Source of the DNA: Lysobacter silvisoli
Lineage (GTDB): Bacteria > Pseudomonadota > Gammaproteobacteria > Xanthomonadales > Xanthomonadaceae
Reading direction: 5' to 3'
DNA: 64,000 bases
NCBI RefSeq assembly: GCF_003382365.1
Contig: NZ_QTSU01000001.1
Span: 1,364,001 to 1,428,000, forward strand
The translations under genes were made by a program, and so were the position numbers. Below are positions 29,401 to 37,263 of the stretch, piece by piece. The notes beneath the pieces were generated by a model. It was not told where the DNA came from and searched no databases. It saw only the letters and a list, made by a program, of their open reading frames with translations. Each line of letters begins with the position of its first letter. Positions within the stretch are counted from its first letter, which is position 1.

Positions 29401-29915
29401 TCGTCGTCGGCGTAGCGGCGCAGCGTGGTGAGCTGGCGCACCGAGTCGCCCTCGCCCTTGGCCGACAGGGCCAGGCGCAGGATCGGCTCGGTCGAGGGAT
29501 TGAAGCGCAGCAGCACCGGGGCCTTGGCCTCCAGCGGCAGCTGCAGCACTTCCATTTTGTCGCGCACCTCCAGGCTGGCCTGGTCCATGTCGGTGCCCCA
29601 GGCGAACTCGAGCACTACGTCGCTCTGGCCGGTGCGCGAGACCGACTTGAGCTTGCGCAGGCCCTTGACCACGCCCACCGCTTCTTCCACCGGCTCGGAG
29701 ATCAGGGTCTCGATCTCCGACGGCGCCGCGCCGGTGTACTCGGTGCGCACGGTCAGGGTGGGATAGCTGAGGTCGGGCAGCAGGTTGACCTTGAGGTCGC
29801 TGAGCGCGATGAAGCCGAACAGCACGAAGCTCAGCGTGACCATGAACACGGTCACGCGGCGCCGCACGGAAAATTCGACCAAGTTGAAGGAGCCGCCTTC
29901 GGAAGCTGGGGTCAC
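26406..29915 (-). CDS. RND efflux permease (first of pair), with low-complexity insert
   Basis: A 1169-residue RND pump subunit starting at a GTG codon (reading (M)TPASEGGSFNLVEFSVRRRV), preceded by GGAGA. TM1 (VFMVTLSFVLFGFIALS), the porter domains, LNVMSLGGLALATGLVVDDSIVVLE with acidic relay residues, and FIGLILLVGLVVKNAIILIDKVNQ are present. It is about 130 residues longer than the usual 1040. Part of this is an Ala/Gly/Ser insert around residues 265-310 (QSGGGNAAADAAAQMAAIAA and onwards) in the periplasmic domain, and part is a loop near 560-610. It is the middle gene of adaptor-pump-pump. No outer-membrane channel gene is adjacent. Confidence 0.9.
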   Translation of the reverse strand: MTPASEGGSFNLVEFSVRRRVTVFMVTLSFVLFGFIALSDLKVNLLPDLSYPTLTVRTEYTGAAPSEIETLISEPVEEAVGVVKGLRKLKSVSRTGQSDVVLEFAWGTDMDQASLEVRDKMEVLQLPLEAKAPVLLRFNPSTEPILRLALSAKGEGDSVRQLTTLRRYADDDLKKKLEPVEGVAAVKVGGGLEDEIQVDLDQQKLAQLNLPIDTVIQRLQQENINISGGRLEEGSQRYLVRTVNQFASVPEIREMLVTTQSGGGNAAADAAAQMAAIAASSGDAAAMAAAASVQSANSGSSAAVAGGKPVRLKDIAEVRQGYKEREAIIRLAGKEAVELAIYKEGDANTVATADAIQARLEQIKSQIPGDVELTVIDDQSQFIRHSISEVKKDGVIGAVLAILIIFLFLRDGWSTFVVSLSLPVSIVTTFFFMGQFGLSLNVMSLGGLALATGLVVDDSIVVLESIAKARERGLGMFEAAIVGTREVSMAVVASTLTTIAVFLPLVFVEGIAGQLFRDQALTVALAIGISLIVSMTLIPMLSALKDRTPMAFPEEEGHPEWRPQSKLQKPLAAAGRGAGVVGRWSFFGLAWAVVRIWRGLTAVIGPIMRKASDIAMAPYGRAERGYLRLLPSAMRRPWLVLGSAAVAFALTLAAVPLLGADLIPQLAQDRFEMTVKLPPGTPLRETDALVRELQTKHAKDPGIHALFGVSGSGTRLDANPTESGENIGKLSVVMADGGSKEVEAAETERLRESMRGHPSAQVDFSRPELFSFSTPLEIELRGQDVETIQRAGQRMAAMLRANPHYADVKSTVEQGFPEIQIRFDQERAGALGLTTRQIADVVVKKVRGDVATRYSFRDRKIDVLVRAREADRASVESIRRLIVNPGSSRPVTLDAVADVVATTGPSEIHRADQVRVAIVSANLRGIDLGGAVAEVQQMVAENPLPDVRMHIGGQGEELQQSINSLLFAFGLAVFLVYLVMASQFESLLHPFVILFTIPLALVGAVLAMLLTKSAVSVVVFIGLILLVGLVVKNAIILIDKVNQLREQGVAKREALIEGARSRLRPIIMTTLCTLFGFLPLAIAPLFGSPGAEVRSPMAITVIGGLLVSTLLTLVVIPVVYDLLDRRSDEHYRERARRARREQRAAAELIEDDQAPLDGPPHGPLGPEQA

Positions 29916-29930
29916 GTCGGGTCTCCGCGC

Positions 29931-31073
29931 TTACTGCTTCGGCTGTTCGGTCTTGGGCTTGTCGGCCGCGGCCACCTGCTTGGGCGCGTTCTTGCCGATC
30001 AGCTGGACCAGGGTGCCGTCGCGCAGCGCGGTCTTGCCCGCGATGACCACGCGGTCGCCCGGGTTCACGCCGCCGCGCACCTCGGCCCATTCGCCGTCCA
30101 GGTAGCCCAGCTTGACCGGCACGCGCGCGGCCTTGTTGTCGCTGCGGATCACGAACACGGCCGGATCGCCCTCGTCCTCGAGCAGGGCGATGCGCGGCAC
30201 CACCAGCGCGTCGGCGCGGTTGTCGTAGTCGATGCGGATGCGGCCGAACATGCCCGGCTGCAGCAGCTCGCCGCCTTCGAAACTGCAGACCACGCGGAAG
30301 GTGCCGCTGCCCGAATCCACCACCGGCGCGACGCGGTCGACCACGCCCTGGAAGCTCTTGCCCGGCAGCGCGTCCACCTGCATCTGCACCGGCTGGCCGG
30401 CCTTGAGGATGGCCAGCTCGCGCTCGGGCACGTTCAAGATCGCTTCCAGGCGCGAGGTGTCGACGATGCGGAAGATCGGCGTGTTGATCTGGACGAAGTT
30501 GCCGGTCTTGATCGAGCGCGAGGCGATCACGCCCGAAATCGGCGCCTGCACGTTGGCGTAGGACAGCTCCAGATTCGCCAGGCGGTTGGCCGCGCGCGCG
30601 TTCTCCAGGTCGTAACGCAGCTGGTCGTTGTCGTTGGCGCTGAGCAGGCGCTGCTCGGCCAGCTGCTTGGAGCGGGCGTAGTTGGCCTCGAGCTTGCGCA
30701 TCTGCGCGCCGGTCTGGGCGGCCTGCAGTTCGGCGCGGGCCGAGTCCAGGCGCACCAGGGTCTGGCCGGCGCTGACCCGCTGGCCTTCCTCGAACATCAC
30801 GTTCAAGGCCACGCCGGAGGTCTTGGCGACCACCTGCGACTCGGCGCGGGCTTCCAGGGGAGCGGTGCCGGTGTAGCTGGCGGCGATGGCCCGGCGGCTG
30901 GCCTGGGCGACCTCGACCGGCACGGCGTCCGGCGCCTTCTGCTCGCCGGCCTTGGCCTGGGCCTCGCCGGGCCCGCCGCCGCCCTTGCAGGCGGTCAGGG
31001 CCAGGGCGCAGGACAGCGCCAGAAGAGCGACGCGGGCGACCCCGGCCTTGCGATTGCTGGTGTTTTGAAGCAT
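29931..31073 (-). CDS. RND periplasmic adaptor lipoprotein
   Basis: A 380-residue membrane-fusion protein. Lipobox ALTAC (Cys 29) anchors it to the inner membrane. The half-motifs of the biotinyl-lipoyl-like domain flank an alpha-hairpin (AQTGAQMRKLEANYARSKQLAEQRL, LENARAANRLANLELSYANVQAPISGVIASR), then a beta-barrel and membrane-proximal domain. It is the first gene of adaptor-pump-pump. A 15-base gap separates it from the RND gene. Substrates are not predictable from sequence. Confidence 0.9.
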   Translation of the reverse strand: MLQNTSNRKAGVARVALLALSCALALTACKGGGGPGEAQAKAGEQKAPDAVPVEVAQASRRAIAASYTGTAPLEARAESQVVAKTSGVALNVMFEEGQRVSAGQTLVRLDSARAELQAAQTGAQMRKLEANYARSKQLAEQRLLSANDNDQLRYDLENARAANRLANLELSYANVQAPISGVIASRSIKTGNFVQINTPIFRIVDTSRLEAILNVPERELAILKAGQPVQMQVDALPGKSFQGVVDRVAPVVDSGSGTFRVVCSFEGGELLQPGMFGRIRIDYDNRADALVVPRIALLEDEGDPAVFVIRSDNKAARVPVKLGYLDGEWAEVRGGVNPGDRVVIAGKTALRDGTLVQLIGKNAPKQVAAADKPKTEQPKQ

Positions 31074-31412
31074 TTCAGACGACCCCGTGGCTGAATTTAT
31101 GCGCTAATTTTGCGTAGCGACCGGCCTTTGTGCCGGTGTTGTATATAGGTATATCACCCACCCCGAAAATCGCATCCGCCGAAGGTCATGGTGACTGCCG
31201 CCATGCCCGCGCACGCGCGTCCGGTATCCGGGACAACGCATCGCGTTTGCGGGACCTGCCAGCGGGTAGCGGCATGCCCGAGACTACGATGCGTGCAAGG
31301 ACGACTTCGTTGCATCCGCATGGCGGGCTATACTTGCGGACTTATGCGCGGTCGCGACCGCGCCCAGCCAGCTTCAACCTATTGCTAGCCACTCGAGATT
31401 GCGGACTACGAC
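31074..31412. promoter_or_regulatory. Divergent promoter region between the RND operon and the cytochrome pair
   Basis: This 339-base gap holds no gene. Next to the adaptor start is an AT-rich patch unusual for this DNA: 31139-31153 (GTATATAGGTATATC), with TATA arms on either side of GG, and the hairpin ACCGGC...GCCGGT at 31119-31137. It is a candidate operator or promoter for the pump operon. On the cytochrome side, GGGCTATACTTGC at 31325-31337 contains a good -10 (TATACT at 31329-31334) but no clear -35. Confidence 0.35.
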
Positions 31413-31823
31413 ATGATGCGACCGCTGACGATCGCTGCCTGCTTCGCCCTCACCATCGCCGCCGCGCTGGCCGCGAACGCCGAGGACAAGGCTCCGGCCA
31501 CCGCCACCCCCGCCGCTCCGGCCGCGGCCACCGCCGCTCCGGCGCCCGCCGCCAAGCCTGCCGCGATCACCGGCGACGCCGCCAAGGGCCGCCAGCTGAC
31601 CTACACCTGCCAGGGCTGCCACGGCATCACCGGCTATAAGAACGCCTACCCGAACTACCACGTTCCCAAGATCGTCGGCCAGTCGTCCGAGTACCTGAGC
31701 AGCGCCTTGCACGAATACAAGAAGGGCACGCGCAAGCACCCGACGATGCAGGCCCAGTCGCAGAGCTTCTCCGACCAGGACATCGCCGATATCGCCGCCT
31801 TCCTGTCGACCGCGAAGAAGTGA
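31413..31823 (+). CDS. Periplasmic class I c-type cytochrome
   Basis: A 136-residue cytochrome. A signal peptide (MMRPLTIAACFALTIAAALAANA) is followed by an Ala/Pro linker of about 35 residues, then the haem-binding CQGCH near residue 70 with GRQLTYTCQGCHGITGYKNA, and candidate methionine ligand in HPTMQAQSQSFSDQDI. The fold and DIADIAAFLS C-terminus are of the cytochrome c4/c5 type, which carries electrons to terminal oxidases. It is followed after 11 bases by a second cytochrome gene. The start could be either of the two ATGs at 31413 and 31416. Confidence 0.88.
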   Translation: MMRPLTIAACFALTIAAALAANAEDKAPATATPAAPAAATAAPAPAAKPAAITGDAAKGRQLTYTCQGCHGITGYKNAYPNYHVPKIVGQSSEYLSSALHEYKKGTRKHPTMQAQSQSFSDQDIADIAAFLSTAKK

Positions 31824-31834
31824 GCAGACGCCCC

Positions 31835-32275
31835 ATGACGACCAAGCACCTCGCCATCGCCCTGTTCGCCGCCCTCGCCGTCGCCGCCTGCTCGCAGGGC
31901 GACACCCCGGCCGAGCACTCCGCCGCCGACCGCGCCGAAGGCCACACCTCCTCGTCCTCCGGCCTGCCGGCCGGCCGCATCGCCATCGGCGAGCAGCTGG
32001 CCAGCGACAAGAAGCTCTCGGCCAGCGGCCAGGCCTGCGTGGACTGCCACGGCGCCGAAGGCAACAAGCCCATCGACGGCCTGACCCCGAAGCTGGCCGG
32101 CCAGTACCACGACTACCTCGCCCACTCGCTGCAGATGTACCGCGACGGCGACCGCGAGCATTCGCTGATGTCGACCCAGGCCAAGGGCCTGAACGACCAG
32201 CAGATCGCCGACCTGGCCGCCTACTTCGGCACCCGTCCGAACAGCCAGCTGCAGGACCTGCACAACGTGCATTGA
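31835..32275 (+). CDS. Lipoprotein c-type cytochrome
   Basis: A 146-residue monohaem cytochrome. A lipoprotein signal (ALAVAAC, Cys 19) anchors it to a membrane; the haem motif CVDCH lies near residue 70 (GQACVDCHGAEGNKPIDGLTPKLAGQY), the Met ligand near HSLMSTQAKGLND, and it closes with QIADLAAYFGTRP. It is likely the membrane-bound partner of the soluble cytochrome encoded just upstream; both end in the same c5-type helix. The chosen ATG at 31835 gives a proper signal peptide; an ATG at 31820 adds MSRRP. A strong terminator follows. Confidence 0.88.
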   Translation: MTTKHLAIALFAALAVAACSQGDTPAEHSAADRAEGHTSSSSGLPAGRIAIGEQLASDKKLSASGQACVDCHGAEGNKPIDGLTPKLAGQYHDYLAHSLQMYRDGDREHSLMSTQAKGLNDQQIADLAAYFGTRPNSQLQDLHNVH

Positions 32276-32297
32276 TCCGCTGCGGATCGGCATGAGG

Positions 32298-32328
32298 AAA
32301 AGGCCCGCACGAGCGGGCCTTTTTCGTT
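32298..32328 (+). terminator. Intrinsic terminator after the cytochrome pair
   Basis: AAAAGGCCCGC / GCGGGCCTTTTT, an 11-bp stem with a 4-base loop and a T run. It is 22 bases past the stop codon at 32275. Confidence 0.9.
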
Positions 32329-32351
32329 GGCGCCCCCCGCTCCGCTTTGGG

Positions 32352-33078
32352 GTAGGAGCGGCGTGAGCCGCGACCGCGCCAATGGCAAACCGGCGCGGCA
32401 TCGATGCACGAAGACGTGGGGCTAAACCGGATGCGTCACCCACGCCGCACGCCGCACATGGCGGTCGCAGCTTACGCAGCTCCTACCCCTGGAAGCGAGA
32501 CAGCGGCCTCGGACGATCGTGGCGTAGGCGGCGATGGCTCCCTGTAGGAGCGGCGCAAGCCGCGACCGCGTCAGCGGGAAACCTGCGCAGGGCCCGATGT
32601 GCGAGCGCGCGGCGGAGACGACGAACGCTTAAGCTCTCGCCGCACGCCGGATATGACAGTCGCAGCTTGCGCAGCTCCTACCCCTAGAAGCGAGACAGCG
32701 GCCTCGGCCGATCGCGGCGTAGGCGGCGATGGCTCCCTGTAGGAGCGGCGCAAGCCGCGACCGCGTCAGCGGGAAACCTGCGCAGGGCCCGATGTGCGAG
32801 CGCGCGGCGGAGACGACGAACGCTTAAGCTCTCGCCGCACGCCGGATATGACAGTCGCAGCTTGCGCAGCTCCTACCCCTAGAAGCGAGACAGCGGCCTC
32901 GGCCGATCGCGGCGTAGGCGGCGATGGCTCCCTGTAGGAGCGGCGCAAGCCGCGACCGCGTCAGCGGGAAACCTGCGCAGGGCCCGATGTGCGAGCGCGC
33001 GGCGGAGGACGACGAACGCTTACGCTCTCGCCGCACGCCGGCTATGACAGTCTCAGCTTGCGCAGCTCCTACCCTCGC
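32352..33078. repeat. 195-bp tandem repeat array of composite REP-like units
   Basis: Four consecutive units begin with GTAGGAGCGGCG at 32352 (diverged, 192 bp), 32544 and 32739 (each 195 bp, nearly identical) and 32934 (incomplete at its end). Each unit contains GTAGGAGCGGCGYRAGCCGCGACCGCG near the start and, about 110 bases on, CAGCTTRCGCAGCTCCTAC, an inverse version of the first motif. The whole gap 32276-33109 contains no gene; a 60-codon open frame on the minus strand inside the array appears twice only because the unit repeats. A related composite array lies at 50496-50866. Confidence 0.9.
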
Positions 33079-33109
33079 CAGACGAAACGGCCGCCCCGAC
33101 CGGCGCGCC

Positions 33110-34786
33110 CTACCCGCCCGGCGGCGGCTTCACGCTGCCGTTGTCTTCCTGCAGCTCGGGCTTGAACGGCACGTCCGGCGGCGGGCGCGCGATCGCGGGC
33201 TGCTCGTTGAGGTTGGGGTCGTTGATGCTGCAGGCGCCGCCCAGGGCCAGAACCGACACGCTGCAGACGATTTTCTTGGTGGTGCCCGGAATCGGGATAT
33301 TCACTTCCTTGATGCTGCGCCGCACCCATTCCTGCAGCAGGTTCTCGTTGGGCAGCCAGTACTTGTCGAACGACGTCGGCTCGTAGTCGTTGGGCTTGCG
33401 CCGCAGCCAGGTGCCGGCGCGGTCGATGTTCTTGATTTCCTGGGTGATCGTGCCCGGCGGCATGCCCGGCGAGGCCGAGCCGGGCTGTTCTGCCAGACGC
33501 ACGCTGCCGTCGCTGTTGTAGATGCCCGGGGTCACGCCGCGCTGCCCGCCGGGCGTATTGCGGGTGGAATCGCCCCAGTCGTCGCCGCGGCGCGGCGTGG
33601 GGAAGCTGCCCGGCGCCGGCGTGGCCTTGGGCCCGGCGCCAGCCGTGCCCGCCGCCGGACGCGCACCGCTGGATTGCGGCGTGCCGGACGTGCTGGGCGC
33701 GGCGGCCGAAGGCGCCGCACTGGACGGCGCGGCCGCCGGCGCGCTGGCGCTGGCCGCGGCCTGGCTGGCGCCGCGCGGCGTGGGCACGTCGCGTGTGCGC
33801 ACCGTCGGCGTGCTGGAACGCAAGGTCGGCGCGGCCGTGGTCGGCGTGGGCAGCTCGCGCACCGGCGCGCGCGGCAGCGGCGCCGGCACTTCGCGCGCGG
33901 CCACCTCGGGCACGCGCGAGCGCAGTGCGGGCGCGGCCAGTTCGCGCTGCGGCAGTTCGCGCGCGATCGGCTGCACCGGCTCGGCGATGTCGGCCTGGCG
34001 TACCTGCTGGCTGGGCGCGGACAGCTCCGGCGCGGCGATCGCGGTCTCGGTGCGGCGGCGCGTGGGCGGCAACACGAAGGCGGTGGTTTCCTGGCTGGGC
34101 ACCGGCTCGCTCACGGCCACCGGCTGCTCCACCGTCGGCGGCGGCAGCTGCGGTTCGGGCACCTCGCGCTGCGGCACGTCCGGCACCGCGGCTTCCAGCG
34201 CGGGCGTGGGCAGCGGCGGCGAGGCCGCGCTGGCGGTGGGCGCGCTGGCGGCGTCCTGCGGTGCGGGCGCCGGCGTCGCCGGCGCAGCCGCTTCTGAGGG
34301 CTGTTCGCTGGGTCGGTCGGGGCCGCCGCCGGGTTCTTCCGGCGTGCCCACGCCCACGTATTCGACCTGGACCACGGTCTCGCCCTGCGGCGGCGGCGCC
34401 GGGTTGCCGAGGAACTGTAGGTACATCAGCCACAGCAGCAGGCCGCCGAACAGCAGATGCCACAGCAGCGTGGTCGCCACCGCGAACCAGTGCACGCCGC
34501 GGGTCTCGCGGCCGGCCGGCTGCCATTGCTGGCGCCACAGGGTGGCGAAGGCCTGCCAGCGGTTGAGTTCGCCCGTGCGCCTGGGCGCCTGCGCCAGCGG
34601 CCGCTCCGCAAGCAGGTCGACCAAAGATTGCGCGGGCGCGCCGACCACCTGACCCGGGCGCTGGGCCATCGCCGCCAGCCACTCGGCCCAGCCGGGCGGG
34701 AACTCGCCGGGCTTGGCCGAATCGCGGCGCAGGGTCAGCCGCAGCCTGCGCTGCACGGCTTCGATCAGTGCGGCGGCGGAAACCAT
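33110..34786 (-). CDS. Transmembrane repetitive protein (Pro/Ala-rich)
   Basis: A 558-residue protein with a cytoplasmic basic N-terminus (about 1-105), one strongly hydrophobic segment (VATTLLWHLLFGGLLLWLMY, about 106-128), then about 290 residues of Pro/Ala/Ser/Thr/Glu low complexity with repeats of the form RELP, REVPAP, TRDVPTP. A globular C-terminal end follows (RGDDWGDSTRNTPGG onwards to residue 558, with two Cys and a GGACSINDPN patch). This is the arrangement of the uncharacterised Xanthomonas 'transmembrane repetitive protein', TonB-like in topology (one N-terminal helix, Pro-rich linker, C-terminal domain). Function is not known. It lies 19 bases downstream of nfuA in the same direction. 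Confidence 0.75.
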   Translation of the reverse strand: MVSAAALIEAVQRRLRLTLRRDSAKPGEFPPGWAEWLAAMAQRPGQVVGAPAQSLVDLLAERPLAQAPRRTGELNRWQAFATLWRQQWQPAGRETRGVHWFAVATTLLWHLLFGGLLLWLMYLQFLGNPAPPPQGETVVQVEYVGVGTPEEPGGGPDRPSEQPSEAAAPATPAPAPQDAASAPTASAASPPLPTPALEAAVPDVPQREVPEPQLPPPTVEQPVAVSEPVPSQETTAFVLPPTRRRTETAIAAPELSAPSQQVRQADIAEPVQPIARELPQRELAAPALRSRVPEVAAREVPAPLPRAPVRELPTPTTAAPTLRSSTPTVRTRDVPTPRGASQAAASASAPAAAPSSAAPSAAAPSTSGTPQSSGARPAAGTAGAGPKATPAPGSFPTPRRGDDWGDSTRNTPGGQRGVTPGIYNSDGSVRLAEQPGSASPGMPPGTITQEIKNIDRAGTWLRRKPNDYEPTSFDKYWLPNENLLQEWVRRSIKEVNIPIPGTTKKIVCSVSVLALGGACSINDPNLNEQPAIARPPPDVPFKPELQEDNGSVKPPPGG

Positions 34787-34805
34787 CTACGACGCCGCGC
34801 CGGGC

Positions 34806-35402
34806 TCAGGCCGCCGTGTCGCGGCGGATGTAGGGCGCGTCGCCGCTGTCGTGATCGGTGGCGTCGCGCACCGCGGTCACCCCCGGCACCTGGCTCATCA
34901 GGGTCTTTTCGATGCCCTGCTTCAGGGTCACGTCGGCCATGCCGCAGCCGTGGCAGCCGCCGCCGAAGCGCAGCACCACCACGCCCTCGGCGGTGACTTC
35001 CTGCACCGAGACGTGGCCGCGGTGCTGGGCCAGCTGCGGGTTGATCTCGTGTTCGACGGTCCAGGCCACGCGCTCCACCAGCGAGGCCGAATCGGCCGGC
35101 GCCTCGCCCTTGATCTTGGGCGCGCGGATCTGCAACTGGCCGCCGGTGGCCTTGGTTTCGTAATCGATCTCGGCGCCATCGAGGTAGCGCACGCTGGCCG
35201 CTTCCAGCCACAGGGTGAAGCCGTCGCAGTCGACCGCCCATTCGTCGCCGCTGAGGTCGCCGGGTTCGGCGAACTCCAAACGCACGTCCGCGCGCGGGGT
35301 GCCGGCATGCACGGCCGACAGGCGCACGCCCAGCCCGGGCAGCGCCTCGCGCTCGATCAGCTTGCGGAAGTGGCTCTGCGCGGATTCGGAAATGTTGATC
35401 AT
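34806..35402 (-). CDS. nfuA: Fe-S biogenesis protein NfuA
   Basis: A 198-residue iron-sulfur carrier. The N-terminal domain ([18 protein letters not shown]... PGLGVRL) is a degenerate A-type scaffold lacking its cysteines; the C-terminal NFU domain has the cluster-binding CHGC ([20 protein letters not shown]). NfuA dimers carry a [4Fe-4S] cluster to targets such as aconitase and lipoate synthase. Length and domain order match the enterobacterial protein. It lies immediately upstream of the transmembrane repetitive gene, same strand. Confidence 0.93.
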   Translation of the reverse strand: MINISESAQSHFRKLIEREALPGLGVRLSAVHAGTPRADVRLEFAEPGDLSGDEWAVDCDGFTLWLEAASVRYLDGAEIDYETKATGGQLQIRAPKIKGEAPADSASLVERVAWTVEHEINPQLAQHRGHVSVQEVTAEGVVVLRFGGGCHGCGMADVTLKQGIEKTLMSQVPGVTAVRDATDHDSGDAPYIRRDTAA

Positions 35403-35521
35403 GGGGCTATTCTAACGGGGTCCGTGTCGCGTGCAGCCGGCCGCAGCCCCGCCGCCGCCGCCGATGCGCGTTCCATTCATACAACGCCGGCCGCGCCGCG
35501 CCGTGCACCAGGAGCAGGCCC

Positions 35522-35863
35522 ATGAACGACCTCATCCCCCTCGCCCAGGCTCATTGCCTGGCCCGCCGCGGCAGCGAGCACAAGCTCAGCGAGGCGCGCG
35601 TGCGCGAACTGCTGCCGCAGGTGCCGGGCTGGGAACTGGCCGAGGACGGCCACGCCCTGCTGCGCACCTACCGCTTCGACGACTACTACCGCACCATGGC
35701 CTTCGTGAACGCCCTGGCCTTCATGGCCCATCGCGAAGACCACCACCCCGACCTGAGCGTGCACTACGACCGCTGCGTGGTGCGCTATTCCACCCACGAT
35801 GTCGGCGGCCTGAGCGAGAACGACTTCATCTGTGCCGCCAAGGCCGACGCCCTGATCGCCTGA
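35522..35863 (+). CDS. phhB: 4a-hydroxytetrahydrobiopterin dehydratase
   Basis: A 113-residue pterin-4a-carbinolamine dehydratase, which recycles the cofactor of phenylalanine hydroxylase. The catalytic region [25 protein letters not shown] has the two adjacent histidines of this family, and the ending [16 protein letters not shown] is conserved. AGGAG is 9 bases before the ATG. Ten bases after its stop the TonB-C-domain lipoprotein gene starts, giving an apparent operon of unrelated functions. No phenylalanine hydroxylase is in the window. Confidence 0.93.
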   Translation: MNDLIPLAQAHCLARRGSEHKLSEARVRELLPQVPGWELAEDGHALLRTYRFDDYYRTMAFVNALAFMAHREDHHPDLSVHYDRCVVRYSTHDVGGLSENDFICAAKADALIA

Positions 35864-35873
35864 GGTCCGCCCC

Positions 35874-36293
35874 ATGACCGCCACCTTTCGCCGTGCCCTG
35901 CCCCTGGCGCTCGCGCTGACCGTCGCCCTGTCCGCCTGCCAGAAGACGCCGGCGCCCGCGCCGGTGCGTTCGACCGAACCGATGGCGGTGCACACGCCGC
36001 CGCCGGTATACCCGATGGAACTGGGCTGCGAGGACATCGGCGGCCAGGTGGTGCTCAAGGTCACCATCGGCACCGACGGCAAGCCCAGCGCGATCAACCT
36101 GCTGCGCAGCAGCCAGAACAAGACGCTGGACGATTCGGCCGTGGCCGCGGTGCGCGGCTGGACCTTCCGCGCGGCCACGCGCAACGGCCAGCCGGTGCCG
36201 ATCAGCATCCAGGTGCCGGTGACCTTCACTCCGCCGCAGGTGCGGCCGGAGTCCTGTTTCGTGTACGACGAAGAGAAGAAGAACAAGCTCTGA
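35874..36293 (+). CDS. TonB C-terminal-domain lipoprotein
   Basis: A 139-residue exported protein. The signal LALTVALSACQK gives a lipobox with Cys 22. The rest is a TonB C-terminal fold: PPPVYPMELGCEDIGGQVVLKVTIGTDGKPSAINLLRSS, ALDDSAVAAVRGWTF-like DDSAVAAVRGWTFR, and PVPISIQVPVTF. It lacks the N-terminal membrane helix and Pro-rich linker of true TonB, so it cannot couple to ExbBD in the usual way. It may bind peptidoglycan or a receptor as an accessory. It lies next to a second TonB-C gene (36450) and opposite the transmembrane repetitive protein. Confidence 0.8.
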   Translation: MTATFRRALPLALALTVALSACQKTPAPAPVRSTEPMAVHTPPPVYPMELGCEDIGGQVVLKVTIGTDGKPSAINLLRSSQNKTLDDSAVAAVRGWTFRAATRNGQPVPISIQVPVTFTPPQVRPESCFVYDEEKKNKL

Positions 36294-36449
36294 GCCCCTC
36301 GTGCCGGCGGCCTGGCAGGCACGGCCTGCCGCAAAGTGCGCGCCGGCGCTGCGGCGCGCGGCCGAAACGCGGCACAAATCGGCGATGATCGTGCCCGCGC
36401 CGCGACCGCGGCGCCCGGCACACACCGAGACCTGGGGAGGCCTCGTTAC

Positions 36450-37232
36450 ATGCAACTCCGTTCGACCCGCCGCGTGCGTCCGGCGCTCGCGCTTGCCCTC
36501 ACTCTGCTGTCGCTGGGTGCCTATGCGCAGGATCCGCCGGCTCCGCCCCCGCCGCCACCCCCGCCCGACTGGGACGGATCGCCGCCACCGGCGCCGCGCG
36601 TGGTCGATCCGAACCTGCTCCAGCGCGACCCCAGCATCAAAAGGCCGATGCGCGTGCGCTATCCCCAGGCCGAGGCCTGCATGGGCATCAGCGGCACCGT
36701 CGTGCTGGTGCTGACGGTCGGCGAACAAGGCCAGGTGCAGCAGGTGCAGATCGAACGCAGCTCGCGCAATCGCACCCTGGACCGCGCGGCGATGAATTCG
36801 GCGCGCGAGATGGAATTCTCACCGGAAATCTTCAACGGCAAGCCGGTGGTTTCGCGCTCCCGCCTCCCGGTGGAGTTCGCATTGCCCGACGCGCCGCTGC
36901 AAAGCTGCAAGTACGTGAGACTGGCCTTGGTCGACGCCCAGGGCGCCGACCAGCCGACGCCGGCGGCCGGCCAACCCCTACGCGCGAAGATCGGCCTGTA
37001 CGTGCCCGCACGCCTGGAGCTCAGAGCGGGTCTGCGTCGCGACGTTGCGCAGAGCAACGGCGGCGTGCTGCCCATCGTGCATGAGGAGATCCTCAACTTG
37101 GAACGGCCCGAGCGCGCTGAGCTCAGCAGCATCGACTTCGTCACGCCACAACCGTTGACGGCCGGCAGCTATGTGCTGGAGATCCGCGTCGACGGCGAAC
37201 TGCGCAACACCCAGCGAATCAAGGTGCGCTGA
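36450..37232 (+). CDS. Exported protein with TonB C-terminal domain plus extra C-terminal domain
   Basis: A 260-residue periplasmic protein. Residues 1-26 are a signal peptide (LTLLSLGAYAQ), followed by a proline run (PPAPPPPPPPPDWDGSPPP). Residues about 60-150 are a TonB C-terminal-like domain (RYPQAEACMGISGTVVLVLTVGEQGQVQQVQIERSSRNRTLDRAAM). Residues about 150-260 form a beta-rich extra domain not assigned to a family. The start is decided by GGGGAGG 9 bases upstream. It resembles the gene before it, so an ancient duplication is likely. Confidence 0.75.
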   Translation: MQLRSTRRVRPALALALTLLSLGAYAQDPPAPPPPPPPPDWDGSPPPAPRVVDPNLLQRDPSIKRPMRVRYPQAEACMGISGTVVLVLTVGEQGQVQQVQIERSSRNRTLDRAAMNSAREMEFSPEIFNGKPVVSRSRLPVEFALPDAPLQSCKYVRLALVDAQGADQPTPAAGQPLRAKIGLYVPARLELRAGLRRDVAQSNGGVLPIVHEEILNLERPERAELSSIDFVTPQPLTAGSYVLEIRVDGELRNTQRIKVR

Positions 37233-37263
37233 GCGCAGTGGCACAGGCGGCGCTTGCCGCGGC

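Noticed and set aside
32571-32948. Two identical 60-codon minus-strand frames
   Set aside because: They are the same piece of the 195-bp repeat unit and have no start signal.
32352-33078. CRISPR array
   Set aside because: Unit is 195 bp with no short direct repeats or variable spacers, and there are no cas genes.
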